Assembly: GCF_020991005.1 (NCBI RefSeq)
Contig: NZ_JAJLLW010000007.1
Coordinates: 1 to 64,000, forward strand
Source of the DNA: Halomonas sp. CUBES01
GTDB lineage: Bacteria > Pseudomonadota > Gammaproteobacteria > Pseudomonadales > Halomonadaceae
Length of the DNA stretch: 64,000 nt
Direction: 5' to 3'
Made by a program: the position numbers and the translations under genes. The notes below the pieces were generated by a model. That model did no database searches, had not been told where the DNA came from, and saw nothing but the letters and a program-made list of their open reading frames with translations. This document shows, piece by piece, positions 19,839 to 30,584 of this stretch. The first letter of the stretch is position 1; every line of letters begins with the position of its first letter.

Positions 19839-20315
19839 ATGGCGTTTGCCCTATCCTCGATGCTCGTTACCAGTAGCGCCTTTGCCAACCATCAGGCGAT
19901 TCCCGATAAGCACGCGGCCGACCACGACGACGTTTCTCCGGCGCTTGCCTGGCAGGGCGCGCCGGAAGGCACTCAAGGCTTCGCCGTGGTATGTCACGAC
20001 CCGGATGCGCCGCTGGTCAAGGAAGGCACCTACGGGTTTGTTCATTGGGTGCTGTATAACCTGCCGGGAGATATCAGCAGCCTGGAGGAAAACACTGCCC
20101 TGGGAACGGTGGGTGCCAACGACTTCGGCAATCAAGGCTATGGAGGCCCTATGCCGCCGGAAGGCCACGGCACGCACCATTACTATTTCTGGGTGCTGGC
20201 GCTTGACCATCAAACGGCCCTGCCCGAAGGGCTGACGCTGGATGAGCTGCTGCGTGAGGTCGAGCCCAACCTGCTGGGCATGAATCGCCTGATCGGCACC
20301 TACCAGCGCCACTGA
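19839..20315 (+). CDS. YbhB/YbcL family Raf kinase inhibitor-like (PEBP) protein
   Basis: 158-aa phosphatidylethanolamine-binding-protein fold. Family motifs are VTSSAFANHQAIP, SPALAW, the ligand-site HDPDAPL, GFVHWVLYNLP and GPMPPEGHGTHHYYF. The hydrophobic start is part of the fold's first strand (compare 'ltSpaFanGg' in relatives), not an obvious signal peptide, so it is probably cytoplasmic. The role in bacteria is unclear. AAGGAG lies 6 nt before ATG 19839. A strong terminator follows. Confidence 0.87.
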   Translation: MAFALSSMLVTSSAFANHQAIPDKHAADHDDVSPALAWQGAPEGTQGFAVVCHDPDAPLVKEGTYGFVHWVLYNLPGDISSLEENTALGTVGANDFGNQGYGGPMPPEGHGTHHYYFWVLALDHQTALPEGLTLDELLREVEPNLLGMNRLIGTYQRH

Positions 20316-20440
20316 TGTGGTTCAAACGGCTGGAGCATCGGTCTCCGGTCGTCAATGAGTAACCTGCCTGCTTGCCTCGCCAGTGACCCACTTCGTCAAC
20401 AAAAGCCTGATGGCATTCATGGGCGCTACACGCAATGTGC

Positions 20441-20471
20441 AAAAGCCTGCGAAATTTTCGCAGGCTTTTTT
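20441..20471 (+). terminator. Terminator downstream of the PEBP gene
   Basis: An 11-bp stem (20441-20451 with 20459-20469) with an A/T-rich 7-nt loop, running into a T6 tract. Confidence 0.92.
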
Positions 20472-20495
20472 GTTTTAGGGTGTTTCATAGTTTTC

Positions 20496-20514
20496 GCAAA
20501 TGATAATGATTGGC
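20496..20514 (+). promoter_or_regulatory. Fur-box-like site upstream of the suf operon
   Basis: GCAAATGATAATGATTGGC matches the 19-bp Fur consensus GATAATGATAATCATTATC at 14 of 19 positions by hand alignment. It lies about 70 nt before the best sufR promoter, so a second, closer promoter would be needed for classical repression. Confidence 0.5.
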
Positions 20515-20583
20515 TTTTTTGATGGCATCGGTCGCGAACGTGTCACGAAATCGCGCTATTTGATAAGGATTTTGCGTAAGGGC

Positions 20584-20622
20584 TTCACATCAAATTTATA
20601 CAGGACTAAAATGGTACCCAAT
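20584..20622 (+). promoter_or_regulatory. sufR promoter with overlapping IscR type-1-like site
   Basis: TTCACA (20584-20589), a 17-nt spacer and TAAAAT (20607-20612) form a good sigma-70 promoter, 50 nt before sufR. Positions 20598-20622 match the 25-bp IscR type-1 pattern (ATASYYGACTR...) at about 18 positions and cover the -10 box. This suits autorepression by the iron-sulfur form of the Rrf2 regulator encoded just downstream. Confidence 0.5.
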
Positions 20623-20661
20623 TAACGGTCAAGCCCAATGCAACGGCGAATAGGAGTCGGC

Positions 20662-21126
20662 ATGCTCAAGCTTTCACGACTGACAGACTATGCCGCCGTG
20701 GTCATGGCGCAAATTGCCCGCGAGCCTCAGGCGTCGCATGCGGCAGCGGATCTGGCGGACGCGGTTCAGTTGCCTCATCCCACGGTGAGTAAAACACTCA
20801 AGATGCTGGTGAAAGCAGGGCTGCTCGAGTCGCAGCGCGGTGCCCAGGGGGGTTACCGGCTCGCTCGGCCCGCCTCTCATATCACCGCCGCCGACATCAT
20901 CGCGGCGATCGAAGGCCCCGTGGCCATGACCGAGTGTAGTCAGGCGGAAGGCGACTGCGAGCTGGTTGCCACCTGCGGGGTTGCCGATAACTGGCAGCGC
21001 GTGTCGCTGGCGATCCGCACGCTGCTTGAAAGCGTCACGCTTGCGCATCTGGCGGATACCACGCCGATCAAGCTGCCCGTTCAACTGCCTATTCAAAGTA
21101 TTAGCCTGTCGGCGGTCACCGCATGA
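20662..21126 (+). CDS. Rrf2-family SUF operon regulator SufR-like
   Basis: 154-aa winged-helix regulator of the Rrf2/IscR family. The start MLKLSRLTDYAAVVMA is diagnostic of the SUF-linked subgroup. The recognition region HPTVSKTLKMLVKAGLLES is followed by the GGYRLARP wing. Cysteines C92, C99 and C105 correspond to the iron-sulfur ligands C92, C98 and C104 of IscR, so it should sense cluster status. Start ATG 20662 has TAGGAG upstream; the in-frame extension to 20638 lacks homology. It leads the sufBCDS-sufT operon. Confidence 0.88.
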   Translation: MLKLSRLTDYAAVVMAQIAREPQASHAAADLADAVQLPHPTVSKTLKMLVKAGLLESQRGAQGGYRLARPASHITAADIIAAIEGPVAMTECSQAEGDCELVATCGVADNWQRVSLAIRTLLESVTLAHLADTTPIKLPVQLPIQSISLSAVTA

Positions 21127-21206
21127 TGGATATGACCGATGCAGGCCTCTATCCCCTATTGACGGCGAGCTAACCTCGCCACCCAACTGCCCGGAGGGTA
21201 ATGACC

Positions 21207-22649
<1,443 letters not shown>

Positions 22650-22723
22650 TCGGCCCCGTCCACACCAGACAACTTTTATAAGCGTCGCGCAAGCGATCGG
22701 TTAGCATTTGAAGGGTTATTACC

Positions 22724-23473
22724 ATGTTGGAAGTTAACGATTTACACGTCACCGTCGAAGGCACCGAAATCCTCAAGGGGCTTTCCTTGACGATTAACGA
22801 AGGCGAAGTCCACGCGTTGATGGGTCCCAACGGTGCGGGTAAATCCACTCTGTCGGCGGTCATCGCCGGCAAGGATGGCTACGAGGTCACCCAGGGCAGC
22901 ATTACCTTCAAGGGCCAGGACGTGCTGGAAATGGAGATCGAGGAGCGTGCCCAGGCCGGCCTGCTGCTGGGTTTCCAGTACCCGGTCGAGATTCCCGGGG
23001 TGAAAAACATCTACCTGCTCAAGTCGGCGCTCAACGCTCAGCGTGCTGCGCGCGGTGAAAGCGAGCTGCCGGCCCCTGAGTTCATGAAGCTGGTGAAAGA
23101 GAAACTGGGCTACATGAAGATGGATGCCAGCTTCCTGCAGCGTGCCGTGAACGAAGGCTTCTCCGGCGGCGAGAAAAAGCGCAACGAGATCCTGCAAATG
23201 CTGGTGCTGCAGCCGAAGCTCGCCATGCTGGACGAGATCGACTCCGGCCTCGACATCGACGCCATGAAAGTGGTCGCCGACGGGGTCAACAGCCTGCGCG
23301 CCGAAGACCGCGCGATCCTGCTGGTGACTCACTACCAGCGCCTGCTCGATTACATCGTGCCCGACAAGGTGCACGTGCTGATCGATGGCCGTATCGTCAA
23401 GTCCGGCGATGCGGCGCTCGCCAAAGAGCTGGAAGCCAACGGATACGAAGGTATCGAGGAGTCTGCGGCATGA
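22724..23473 (+). CDS. sufC: SUF system ATPase SufC
   Basis: 249-aa soluble ABC-type ATPase that drives the SufBCD scaffold. Walker A is GPNGAGKST near residue 37; the signature is FSGGEKKRNEI and Walker B is LAMLDEIDSGLDID, the SufC-specific form. No membrane segment is present. Its last codons overlap the sufD start by 4 nt (ATGA), so the two are translationally coupled. Confidence 0.96.
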   Translation: MLEVNDLHVTVEGTEILKGLSLTINEGEVHALMGPNGAGKSTLSAVIAGKDGYEVTQGSITFKGQDVLEMEIEERAQAGLLLGFQYPVEIPGVKNIYLLKSALNAQRAARGESELPAPEFMKLVKEKLGYMKMDASFLQRAVNEGFSGGEKKRNEILQMLVLQPKLAMLDEIDSGLDIDAMKVVADGVNSLRAEDRAILLVTHYQRLLDYIVPDKVHVLIDGRIVKSGDAALAKELEANGYEGIEESAA

Positions 23474-24810
23474 GCGATACGCAAACGTTCTTGGACACGC
23501 TGCAAGCGCGTAGCCAGACGCGCGACGCAGAGCCCACCTGGATCGCGGCGCGCCGCCAGGCCGGCGCGGCCCGCTTCGAGGCGGTCGGTTTTCCCACGCG
23601 TCGCGATGAAGAGTGGAAGTACACCGATGTGCGCACCATCGCCCAGGGTAACTTTGCCCTGGCGGAAAGCGCCGAGTTTTCCAAGGCCCAGGCTGCGGCG
23701 CTGACGCTCCCCCTGGACGCGTACCGCCTGACGTTTGTCGACGGCGTGTTTTCTTCGGCGCTGTCCGACCTGGAGGCGTTACCGGAAAGTGTTCAGGTAC
23801 TGCCACTCTCCAAGGCATTGACCGACAACCACGAAGCCGTCGGTGGGCCGCTTGGCCGTCTGACAGGCGTCGACTTTTCGGCTTTTGCGGCACTCAACAC
23901 GGCCTTCATGGAAGAAGGGGCGGTGGTTCGCATCGCGTCGGGTAGCGTGGTCGAAAAGCCGATCCTGCTGCAGTTCCTGTCGCGCGCGGGATCGCCGGTG
24001 ATGTGTCATCCGCGCATCCTGGTGGAAGCGGGGGGGCGCAGTGAAGCCACCGTGATCGAGCATTACGCCGGTGAAAGCGACGCCACCAATTTCACCAATG
24101 TGGTGGCCGAGCTGATGCTGGATCGTGGCGCCATTCTGAATCACTACAAGCTTCAGGAAGCGCCGCTGGGTGATATGCACGTGGCCAGTATCCATGTGGA
24201 GCAGAATCGCGACAGCCGCTACAGCTCCTACAACCTGAACCTGGGCGGTGCGCTGGTGCGCAACGACCTGATCAGCGATCTGAACGGCCAAGGCGCGGAA
24301 ACCAATTTCCTCGGCCTGTTCTTCGGCCAGGGTCGCCAGCACGTCGATAACCACACCAAGGTCAACCACAATGCGCCGCTGACGTTCTCCAACGAGAACT
24401 ACAAGGGCATTCTGGATGACCGTGCCCACGGCGTGTTCAACGGCAAGGTCTACGTCAAGCGCGACAGCCAGAAGATCGAAGGCTTCCAGAGTAACCAGAA
24501 TCTGCTGCTTTCCGACCGCGCGCATATCGATGCCAAGCCCGAGCTTGAAATCTACGCGGATGACGTCAAATGCTCTCACGGCACCACCACCGGCCAGCTG
24601 GATGAAGAAGCCATCTACGCACTGCGTACCCGGGGCATCGACGAAGCCACCGCTCGCGGTCTGCTGACCCTGGCGTTTGCCGGTGAGGTGCTTGAGGAAG
24701 TAGCACTGGATGCCATTGCCGAGCGTGTGGAGCTTGCCGTTGCCGGTAAACTGCCCGAGCGTTTCAACCTTGCCGGGCTTGTCGAGGCAGCGGTTGCGCT
24801 CAACGACTAA
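23470..24810 (+). CDS. sufD: Fe-S cluster assembly protein SufD
   Basis: 446-aa SufB-like beta-helix protein, partner of SufB and SufC. Family features include RRDEEWKYTDVR near the N-terminus, the VNHNAPLTFSNENYKGILDD region (kept short here: VNHNAPLTFSNE), GFQSNQNLLLS and the C-terminal CSHGTTTGQLDEEAIYALR with a conserved cysteine and histidine. It overlaps sufC by 4 nt and is followed by sufS after 14 nt. Confidence 0.95.
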   Translation: MSDTQTFLDTLQARSQTRDAEPTWIAARRQAGAARFEAVGFPTRRDEEWKYTDVRTIAQGNFALAESAEFSKAQAAALTLPLDAYRLTFVDGVFSSALSDLEALPESVQVLPLSKALTDNHEAVGGPLGRLTGVDFSAFAALNTAFMEEGAVVRIASGSVVEKPILLQFLSRAGSPVMCHPRILVEAGGRSEATVIEHYAGESDATNFTNVVAELMLDRGAILNHYKLQEAPLGDMHVASIHVEQNRDSRYSSYNLNLGGALVRNDLISDLNGQGAETNFLGLFFGQGRQHVDNHTKVNHNAPLTFSNENYKGILDDRAHGVFNGKVYVKRDSQKIEGFQSNQNLLLSDRAHIDAKPELEIYADDVKCSHGTTTGQLDEEAIYALRTRGIDEATARGLLTLAFAGEVLEEVALDAIAERVELAVAGKLPERFNLAGLVEAAVALND

Positions 24811-24824
24811 TCAAGGAGCTATCG

Positions 24825-26090
24825 ATGCCCCATACCGTGATTGAGACGCCCTTGGAGCAAGACCATGCACGTTTTGACGTGGCCGCCTTGCGCCGGGAAT
24901 TCCCGGTGCTTGACCGGCAGGTCAATGGCAAGCCGCTGATCTATCTGGATAACGCGGCCACCAGCCAGACGCCGCAGGCGGTGATTGATGTGTTCAGCGA
25001 TTATTACTCGCGCTATAACGCCAACATTCACCGTGGCCTGCATACGCTGGCAGACGAAGCGACCGCTGCCTTTGAAGGCACCCGCCAGCGTGCCAAGGCG
25101 TTCCTCAATGCGGACGATGCCCGTCAGATCATCTTCACGCGGGGCACCACCGAGGCGATCAACCTGGTGGCGCAAAGCTGGGGGCGTACCCAGCTGCATC
25201 CTGGCGATGAGGTATTGATCTCGATGTTGGAGCATCACTCCAATATCGTGCCCTGGCAGCTGCTGGCGGCAGAGCGGGGGTTCACCATCAAGGTGATTCC
25301 CGTTGACGAGCGAGGCGCGCTGGACATGGCCGCCTACCAGGCGTTGCTCAGCGAGCGTACCAAGCTGGTGGCCGTCAACCATGTATCCAACGCCCTGGGG
25401 ACAATCAACCCCGTCAAGGAAATGGCCGCGCTGGCGCACCAGCACGGCGCGTTGATCATGGTTGACGGTGCCCAGGCTACGCCCCACCAGCGGGTCGACG
25501 TCCAGGCGATCGACGCCGACTTCTACGCTTTCTCCGGGCACAAGGTCTATGGGCCGACCGGTGTCGGCGTGCTGTACGGCAAGAAAGCCCTGCTCGAGGC
25601 CATGCCGCCCTGGCAGGGCGGCGGCGAAATGATCGACACGGTGTCCTTCGATGTGGGGACGACCTACGCCGACATCCCGCACAAGTTCGAAGCCGGAACC
25701 CCGGCGATCGCCGAAGTGATTGCCCTGGGGCGCGCGCTTGAGTGGCTGGAAGGCGTCGGGGTCGATGCCATTGGTGCCTGGGAAGCCGTGTTGCTCGAGC
25801 ATGCGACCCAGGCCCTTGGTCAAGTGGATGGGTTGCGTATCTTGGGCACCGCACCGCACAAGGCTGGGGTAGTCTCCTTTGTGGTCGACGGTGCACATTC
25901 CCAAGACATCGGCCTGCTCATCGACCAGCTGGGCGTGGCGATCCGCACGGGTCACCACTGCGCTCAACCGCTGCTGCACCATTTCGGGGTGGACGCCACG
26001 TGCCGAGCATCGTTTGCCGCGTATAATACGCTTGAAGAAGTGGATGCGTTTGTGACGGCGTTGAACCGCGTCATTGGTATGGTGCGTTAA
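24825..26090 (+). CDS. sufS: Cysteine desulfurase SufS
   Basis: 421-aa PLP enzyme of the group II (NifS/CsdA/SufS) class. It takes sulfur from cysteine as an enzyme-bound persulfide for the SUF scaffold. PLP lysine is K240 in FSGHKVYGPTG, and the persulfide cysteine is C379 in RTGHHCAQP. AAGGAG precedes the ATG. Group II enzymes normally need SufE or SufU for activation, but neither is encoded in this operon. Confidence 0.95.
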   Translation: MPHTVIETPLEQDHARFDVAALRREFPVLDRQVNGKPLIYLDNAATSQTPQAVIDVFSDYYSRYNANIHRGLHTLADEATAAFEGTRQRAKAFLNADDARQIIFTRGTTEAINLVAQSWGRTQLHPGDEVLISMLEHHSNIVPWQLLAAERGFTIKVIPVDERGALDMAAYQALLSERTKLVAVNHVSNALGTINPVKEMAALAHQHGALIMVDGAQATPHQRVDVQAIDADFYAFSGHKVYGPTGVGVLYGKKALLEAMPPWQGGGEMIDTVSFDVGTTYADIPHKFEAGTPAIAEVIALGRALEWLEGVGVDAIGAWEAVLLEHATQALGQVDGLRILGTAPHKAGVVSFVVDGAHSQDIGLLIDQLGVAIRTGHHCAQPLLHHFGVDATCRASFAAYNTLEEVDAFVTALNRVIGMVR

Positions 26091-26098
26091 GGAAGCCT

Positions 26099-26668
26099 AT
26101 GGATATCGAGCAAGTAGCCAACCTGCAGCGCGGGCAGAGCCTGCCGCTTCAGCGCGATGTAGAGGCCATCGCGATTCCGTTCGGAAGCACAGAGCAACTC
26201 GCGGAAGATAGCGTGGTCAGCGTCATGCAGGCCAAGGGCAGCACGGTCAGCGTCGGCTTTGAGGGGCGATTATTTCTGATTGAAGGCAGTAATCTGGACG
26301 CCCTGGGGCTGCCGCCGCTGCCGCGTCCTACGCTGCATGAAGACGCCACGGAAGAGGAAATCGAGCAGTTCGTCTGGGATCAGCTGCGGACCTGCTTTGA
26401 TCCGGAAATACCGGTCAATATCGTCGATCTAGGGCTGGTGTATGGCTGCCGGATCGAGCGGTTGATCAGCGGTGAGCGGATGGTGACCATTCGCATGACG
26501 CTGACCGCCCCGGGGTGTGGCATGGGCGACGTGATCGCCGCTGATGCGCGCAACAAGATCCTGGGCGCGCCGCAAATCAGCAAGGTGCATACCGAGATTG
26601 TCTTCAGCCCGCCCTGGAGTCGTGACATGATGAGCGAAGAGGCGAAGCTTGAGCTGGGTATGTTCTGA
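26099..26668 (+). CDS. sufT: Putative Fe-S maturation protein SufT (DUF59/MIP18)
   Basis: 189-aa protein. The C-terminal half is a MIP18/DUF59 domain with FDPEIPVNIVDLGLVYG and TAPGCGMGDVI, including the conserved cysteine. The N-terminal half (about 1-85) is the extra part typical of SufT. SufT proteins act as auxiliary factors in cluster maturation or delivery to targets; the precise step is unsettled. It begins 8 nt after sufS and closes the operon. Confidence 0.9.
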   Translation: MDIEQVANLQRGQSLPLQRDVEAIAIPFGSTEQLAEDSVVSVMQAKGSTVSVGFEGRLFLIEGSNLDALGLPPLPRPTLHEDATEEEIEQFVWDQLRTCFDPEIPVNIVDLGLVYGCRIERLISGERMVTIRMTLTAPGCGMGDVIAADARNKILGAPQISKVHTEIVFSPPWSRDMMSEEAKLELGMF

Positions 26669-26687
26669 CAGTGTGCTGGTACGCTAG

Positions 26688-27368
26688 ATGCGTCGTCCGC
26701 TGATCACATGGTTATCCCGCCTGTTAATGTCGCTAGGAGCCTTATTGCTGCTGGCGACATTGCTGTTTGTGGGCATTAATTTCTGGGTGGTGGCGCGCAC
26801 CGCGCCTTACATCCACGCGCCTGTCGCCCAGTGCCCGTCCGCCGACGTCGGCGTGGTGTTCGGCACGTCCAACTGGACACGTAGCGGCATGCGTAATCCG
26901 CATTTCCAGGCGCGAATGCGCACGGCGGCACAGCTGGTCGACCAGCAGAAAGTGAAACATCTGCTCTTGTCGGGCGATAACCGTACCCAGGCCTACAATG
27001 AACCGCGCGCGATGTGGCGTGATCTATCACGCCGTGGCGTGGCGCCTGAACAGCTGACGATGGACTTTGCTGGTTTCAGCACCTACGACACGCTGGCGAG
27101 GGCGCGCGACGTCTTTCAGCTTGATGAAGCGGTGTTGATCACCCAGGATTGGCATTTGCCTCGCGCCGTGTTCATCGCCCGTTCATTGGGTATGCAGGTC
27201 ACAGGCTGCGTAGCGGAGGAGCGCGAGGGCGCCGGTGGCTGGCACGTGCTGCTGCGTGAGTGGGCCGCCAGGGTGGCAACGCTTGGCGACCTGTATATCT
27301 GGGGTCGCGAGCCCTACTTTCTGGGCCCGGCGGAGCCTATTCAGACCTTGCCCCCGCGTACTGACTAA
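26688..27368 (+). CDS. SanA/YdcF-family (DUF218) envelope protein
   Basis: 226-aa protein with one N-terminal membrane helix (LLMSLGALLLLATLLFVGIN) and a DUF218 domain outside the cytoplasm. Motifs: VVFGTSNWTRSG, LLLSGDNRTQAYNEP, DFAGFSTYDTLARA and ITQDWHLPRA. E. coli SanA is linked to the vancomycin barrier of the envelope; the enzymatic activity is not known. Its start lies 19 nt after sufT, so it may be read through from the suf operon, without any obvious functional link. Confidence 0.87.
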   Translation: MRRPLITWLSRLLMSLGALLLLATLLFVGINFWVVARTAPYIHAPVAQCPSADVGVVFGTSNWTRSGMRNPHFQARMRTAAQLVDQQKVKHLLLSGDNRTQAYNEPRAMWRDLSRRGVAPEQLTMDFAGFSTYDTLARARDVFQLDEAVLITQDWHLPRAVFIARSLGMQVTGCVAEEREGAGGWHVLLREWAARVATLGDLYIWGREPYFLGPAEPIQTLPPRTD

Positions 27369-27811
27369 CGGCGAGTCTTGCGCTTCTGCAGCTCGTAAAG
27401 CTCGCGAATCAGCTGGCGGCAGCCTTTCATGCACTGGTCGACGACCGGCTCGATGGGCTCCGGCAGCGGGTGGGTAAAGAGCGTCGACAGCGCCTGCATC
27501 AAGACGCGCTCCTGCTCCAGCAGCTCGTTGATCAGCACCTGACTGTCGTTGCCGACAAAGCTTTTCAGGCGGCTCCATAGCCACAGGAAATCGTCCCGCT
27601 CGACATCGGCGTCGCGGGGCAGCATCTTCAGGTGGGTGCGGGCCAGCTCTTGCAGCTGGTGCATGCTGTCCAGGCGTGCGGTGTAATGCGGCTTCAATGC
27701 TTCGCGCAGGGAAGGGCGCAGGCGTTCGATATTGTCCTGAAAATAATCAATGCTGTCGGCTAGCGCTTCCAGTGCGCTATCCATCGCCACTTGGCGATTA
27801 TCGAGAAACAT
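27365..27811 (-). CDS. Hypothetical all-helical protein
   Basis: 148-aa protein predicted to be helical along its length (IDYFQDNIERLRPSLREALK, then LDSMHQLQELARTHL, then LINELLEQERVLMQAL), ending in a basic tail RKTRR. No membrane segment or catalytic motif is visible. I do not recognise the family; a four-helix bundle is plausible. Strong GGAGGTAG site before the ATG. It follows rimK on the same strand after 88 nt and its 3' end overlaps the end of the opposing sanA-like gene by 4 nt. Confidence 0.65.
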   Translation of the reverse strand: MFLDNRQVAMDSALEALADSIDYFQDNIERLRPSLREALKPHYTARLDSMHQLQELARTHLKMLPRDADVERDDFLWLWSRLKSFVGNDSQVLINELLEQERVLMQALSTLFTHPLPEPIEPVVDQCMKGCRQLIRELYELQKRKTRR

Positions 27812-27899
27812 GAGCGTCTACCTCCTTCGGTGACGCAGATTGTGGCGGGGGTGCGTTGGATTTGCCACCCCCCTGACAAATTATTTTTGCTGCAGATGC

Positions 27900-28808
27900 T
27901 TAGCCTTTGGGCTTGGGGGGTGCCTTGCGTGCCGGCATGGCATTCTTTTCGATGTGCTCGATGATCATGCTGGCAATATCCTTGCCTGTGGCGCTCTCGA
28001 TGCCATGCAGGCCGGGCGAGGAGTTGACTTCCATGATCACCGGCCCGTGGTTGGAGCGCAGCAGATCCACCCCGGCGACTCTCAGCCCCATGGCCTTGGC
28101 CGCGCGGATGGCGGTGGAGCGCTCTTCAGGCGTGATGCGAATGACGCTGGCGGTGCCGCCGCGGTGCAGGTTCGAGCGGAATTCACCGTCAGCCGCCTGG
28201 CGCTTCATGGCGGCCACGACTTTATCACCGATCACGAAACAGCGGATATCGGCCCCACGGGCTTCCTTGATGTACTCCTGCACCATGATGTTGGCCTTCA
28301 TGCCCATGAAGGCCTGAATGACCGATTCGGCGGCCTGGTTGGTCTCCGCCAGCACCACACCGATTCCCTGGGTGCCTTCCAGCAGTTTAATGACCAACGG
28401 GGCACTCTTTACCATGGTGATCAGGTCAGGAATATCGTCCGGGGAGTGCGCAAAGCCGGTGATCGGCAGGCCCAGTCCCTTGCGTGACAGGAGCTGTAAC
28501 GAGCGCAGCTTGTCCCGCGAGCGGGTAATCGAGACGTTATCGTTGATCACATAGGTGCCCATCATTTCGAACTGGCGCAGTACCGCGCAGCCATAGAAGG
28601 TCACCGAAGAGCCGATGCGGGGAATGACCGCATCGAACGGCTCGATTTCTTCCCCCTTGTAGTGAATCGAAGGATGGTGGGAGGCGATGCTCATGTAGCA
28701 GCGCAAGGTGTCGACCACCCGCGCCGTATGTCCACGACCTTCTGCCGCTTCCACCAGGCGGCGCGTAGAGTAGAGGTTGCGATTACGGGAAAGCAAAGCA
28801 ATATGCAT
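27900..28808 (-). CDS. rimK: Ribosomal protein S6--L-glutamate ligase RimK
   Basis: 302-aa ATP-grasp ligase that adds glutamates to the C-terminus of ribosomal protein S6. Motifs: [13 protein letters not shown] (grasp loop), [20 protein letters not shown] and [13 protein letters not shown] with metal ligands. Length equals E. coli RimK (300 aa). GGAG lies 6 nt before ATG 28808; a start four codons upstream is less likely. It follows the rimB-like gene by 52 nt, the known RimB-RimK pairing in pseudomonads and relatives. Confidence 0.93.
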   Translation of the reverse strand: MHIALLSRNRNLYSTRRLVEAAEGRGHTARVVDTLRCYMSIASHHPSIHYKGEEIEPFDAVIPRIGSSVTFYGCAVLRQFEMMGTYVINDNVSITRSRDKLRSLQLLSRKGLGLPITGFAHSPDDIPDLITMVKSAPLVIKLLEGTQGIGVVLAETNQAAESVIQAFMGMKANIMVQEYIKEARGADIRCFVIGDKVVAAMKRQAADGEFRSNLHRGGTASVIRITPEERSTAIRAAKAMGLRVAGVDLLRSNHGPVIMEVNSSPGLHGIESATGKDIASMIIEHIEKNAMPARKAPPKPKG

Positions 28809-28860
28809 GCGAAACTCCAAGCCTAGTCGAGGGGCGTCGTGGAAAAAATAGCGTGGAACC

Positions 28861-29301
28861 TTAGGGTTCGCCGTGTAAGAACGCCGCCCCGGGGGCCACC
28901 AGCAAACGGCGCATGGCGCGGCGTCCCAGCAGCATGGGGTGACGCATGTTGCTGCGGTCGGTCAGGGAAAGCTCAACCGGAAAGTTGAGATCCCCCAGGC
29001 GCATCGGGGTACGGATCACGTAACGCCATTCGGCATGACCGTTCGAACTGGTCACGCGGCGACGATCGTGCAGATGCACCTTGAGACGGTGGGCCGGGGT
29101 TTCCGGCCCGCCGCTATGGGTAATGAAGCTGACCCAAAGCTGACCCTGCTCGTCTTCATGAGTTTCAATCTCCTCGGCGTGCAGGGCCGAGGTACGCGCG
29201 CCCGTGTCAGCCTTGCAGCACAGATGAAGCGCCAGGTCCGGCAAAAAGACCATTTCACGGCGGCCAATCACTGCTTTGGCCTGGTAAGGGAGTTCTTTCA
29301 C
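28861..29301 (-). CDS. RimB-like retropepsin-type aspartic protease (ATP-dependent zinc protease family)
   Basis: 146-aa protein with the retropepsin active-site motif [11 protein letters not shown] near residue 31 and the C-terminal PMLLGRRAM segment. In Pseudomonas, RimB works with RimK by trimming glutamates from S6, and the gene order here supports that role. The family name 'zinc protease' is historical. I chose GTG 29301, with AAGGAG 5 nt upstream, over the GTG two codons earlier, which abuts the ribosome site. Confidence 0.85.
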   Translation of the reverse strand: MKELPYQAKAVIGRREMVFLPDLALHLCCKADTGARTSALHAEEIETHEDEQGQLWVSFITHSGGPETPAHRLKVHLHDRRRVTSSNGHAEWRYVIRTPMRLGDLNFPVELSLTDRSNMRHPMLLGRRAMRRLLVAPGAAFLHGEP

Positions 29302-29397
29302 AACCACTCCTTAGGAAGTCGGTGACCGATGGGCGTGTGCCTCGCATCAATCGGGCTTTCCTTATGCGTCTTCGATAATCAAACCAAGGGTTCGCCG

Positions 29398-30426
29398 CTA
29401 TCTTGCCGTCAGGTCGGCCAGGCGAGCGCTGATCGTGGACGCCTCAGGCGCGTCACGCAGCGCCATCAGTAAGGGTAAGCGTAGCCGGGGAATCAGCGCC
29501 AGGTCTTTTACCACGGCAATGAAATCGGTGCGCGTGTCATCCGCCAGGCGTGTCAAAAACAGTGGCAGACGTTCGCCGTCTTCCAGATGCGCCCAACCTC
29601 TTCCTGCCATCGCGGCCAGCACGTCGGGGCCACAGGCTGTATCGTCGTGCAATAGCTGACTGTACCAATCGCCGACGATAGGGCTCGGAGTGGCGCCCAC
29701 CGCGCGTACGCAGGCGCAGAGTGTTTCCAGGTCGCCCTCGACCCTTGCCTGCTCGCCGCGATCGCGAAGTGCGTTCACCAGACCCTCAGGCAGTGCCTGG
29801 TGTTCCAGGCAGTAGCAGAATGTCTGAACCACGCCAGGCAGGGTGCGCGCTACCAGCGTTGCCATCTGTGCCGCCAGGTCGTCGTCAAGGCGCACTGCGG
29901 CGTCGGCAATCCCCTGGAGGCCCAACTGCTGCCAGTCCATGGTATCAGGGTGGCGCAGGTAGGTTTCCACGGCGGCAAGGTGGCGGCTCGCGGGCAAGCC
30001 CAGATCGTGGGTGGCGCGGGCATTGAGCATTGCCTGAAAGTGAACGCTCGGCGTAAAGGCGAGCGGGTTGTCCTGCATCAGGTTGTCAACGTCCGAGGCG
30101 CTTTCCTGGCCCAACTGATTGACGTTGCGGCCGAGGGTCTCGAGCAGCCGGTTCAGAAAGGCGTCACGCTGGGCGGGCACCAGGTGGCCTTCTTCATCCA
30201 GCGGCAGGGCCAGGAACCAGATTGCCGGCTCCGGCATATCCCCAAGTCGAAACACGATGGCAAGGCGCGCCTGGCCTTGCCAGGGAGCAGGCCACGGGCT
30301 TTGCGTGTTTTCCAGCTGGCGCAGCGCATCGTTCGGGCACGCCGTCACATGACGCCCCATATGATAGAACGACACGCTGGCGCCGCTGCGCTGAAAGAAC
30401 TCGTCGAGGGTGCGAATTGGTTGCAT
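29398..30426 (-). CDS. DUF3549 family protein
   Basis: 342-aa soluble protein. The start MQPIRTLDEFFQRSGA and the following AIVFRLGDMPEPAIWFLALPLDEEG segment (quoted in part) match what I know of DUF3549, found in Pseudomonas, Halomonas and relatives. The second half looks like repeated helical pairs. Function unknown. AAGGA precedes ATG 30426; the ATG at 30441 is five codons upstream and lacks a site. Divergent from yqcC. Confidence 0.8.
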   Translation of the reverse strand: MQPIRTLDEFFQRSGASVSFYHMGRHVTACPNDALRQLENTQSPWPAPWQGQARLAIVFRLGDMPEPAIWFLALPLDEEGHLVPAQRDAFLNRLLETLGRNVNQLGQESASDVDNLMQDNPLAFTPSVHFQAMLNARATHDLGLPASRHLAAVETYLRHPDTMDWQQLGLQGIADAAVRLDDDLAAQMATLVARTLPGVVQTFCYCLEHQALPEGLVNALRDRGEQARVEGDLETLCACVRAVGATPSPIVGDWYSQLLHDDTACGPDVLAAMAGRGWAHLEDGERLPLFLTRLADDTRTDFIAVVKDLALIPRLRLPLLMALRDAPEASTISARLADLTAR

Positions 30427-30584
30427 AACGTCCTTTCCCATTGCAAGCCTGCACTCTACCTTGCGGATAGCAGCCTGTCAGCCGTAGGCATTGATAATAT
30501 CACGCCTTTTTTACTGTCTGGTTAAAAATTAAACAGTCACCGGCAACCCGCATGGGGAACGCGGCTGCGACACCTTTCCATAGC

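Larger units (their letters stand above)
20316..20661 (+). other. Intergenic region: terminator, then sufR control region
   Basis: This 346-nt gap holds no gene I can support. Its first half carries the terminator of the PEBP gene. Its second half carries a Fur-like box and a good sigma-70 promoter overlapped by an IscR type-1-like site. Confidence 0.7.

Noticed and set aside
27845..27877. G-rich/C-rich inverted repeat between rimK and the helical unknown gene as a terminator
   Set aside because: A GGGGGTG/CACCCCC stem is present but has a long loop and no T-tract on the minus strand.
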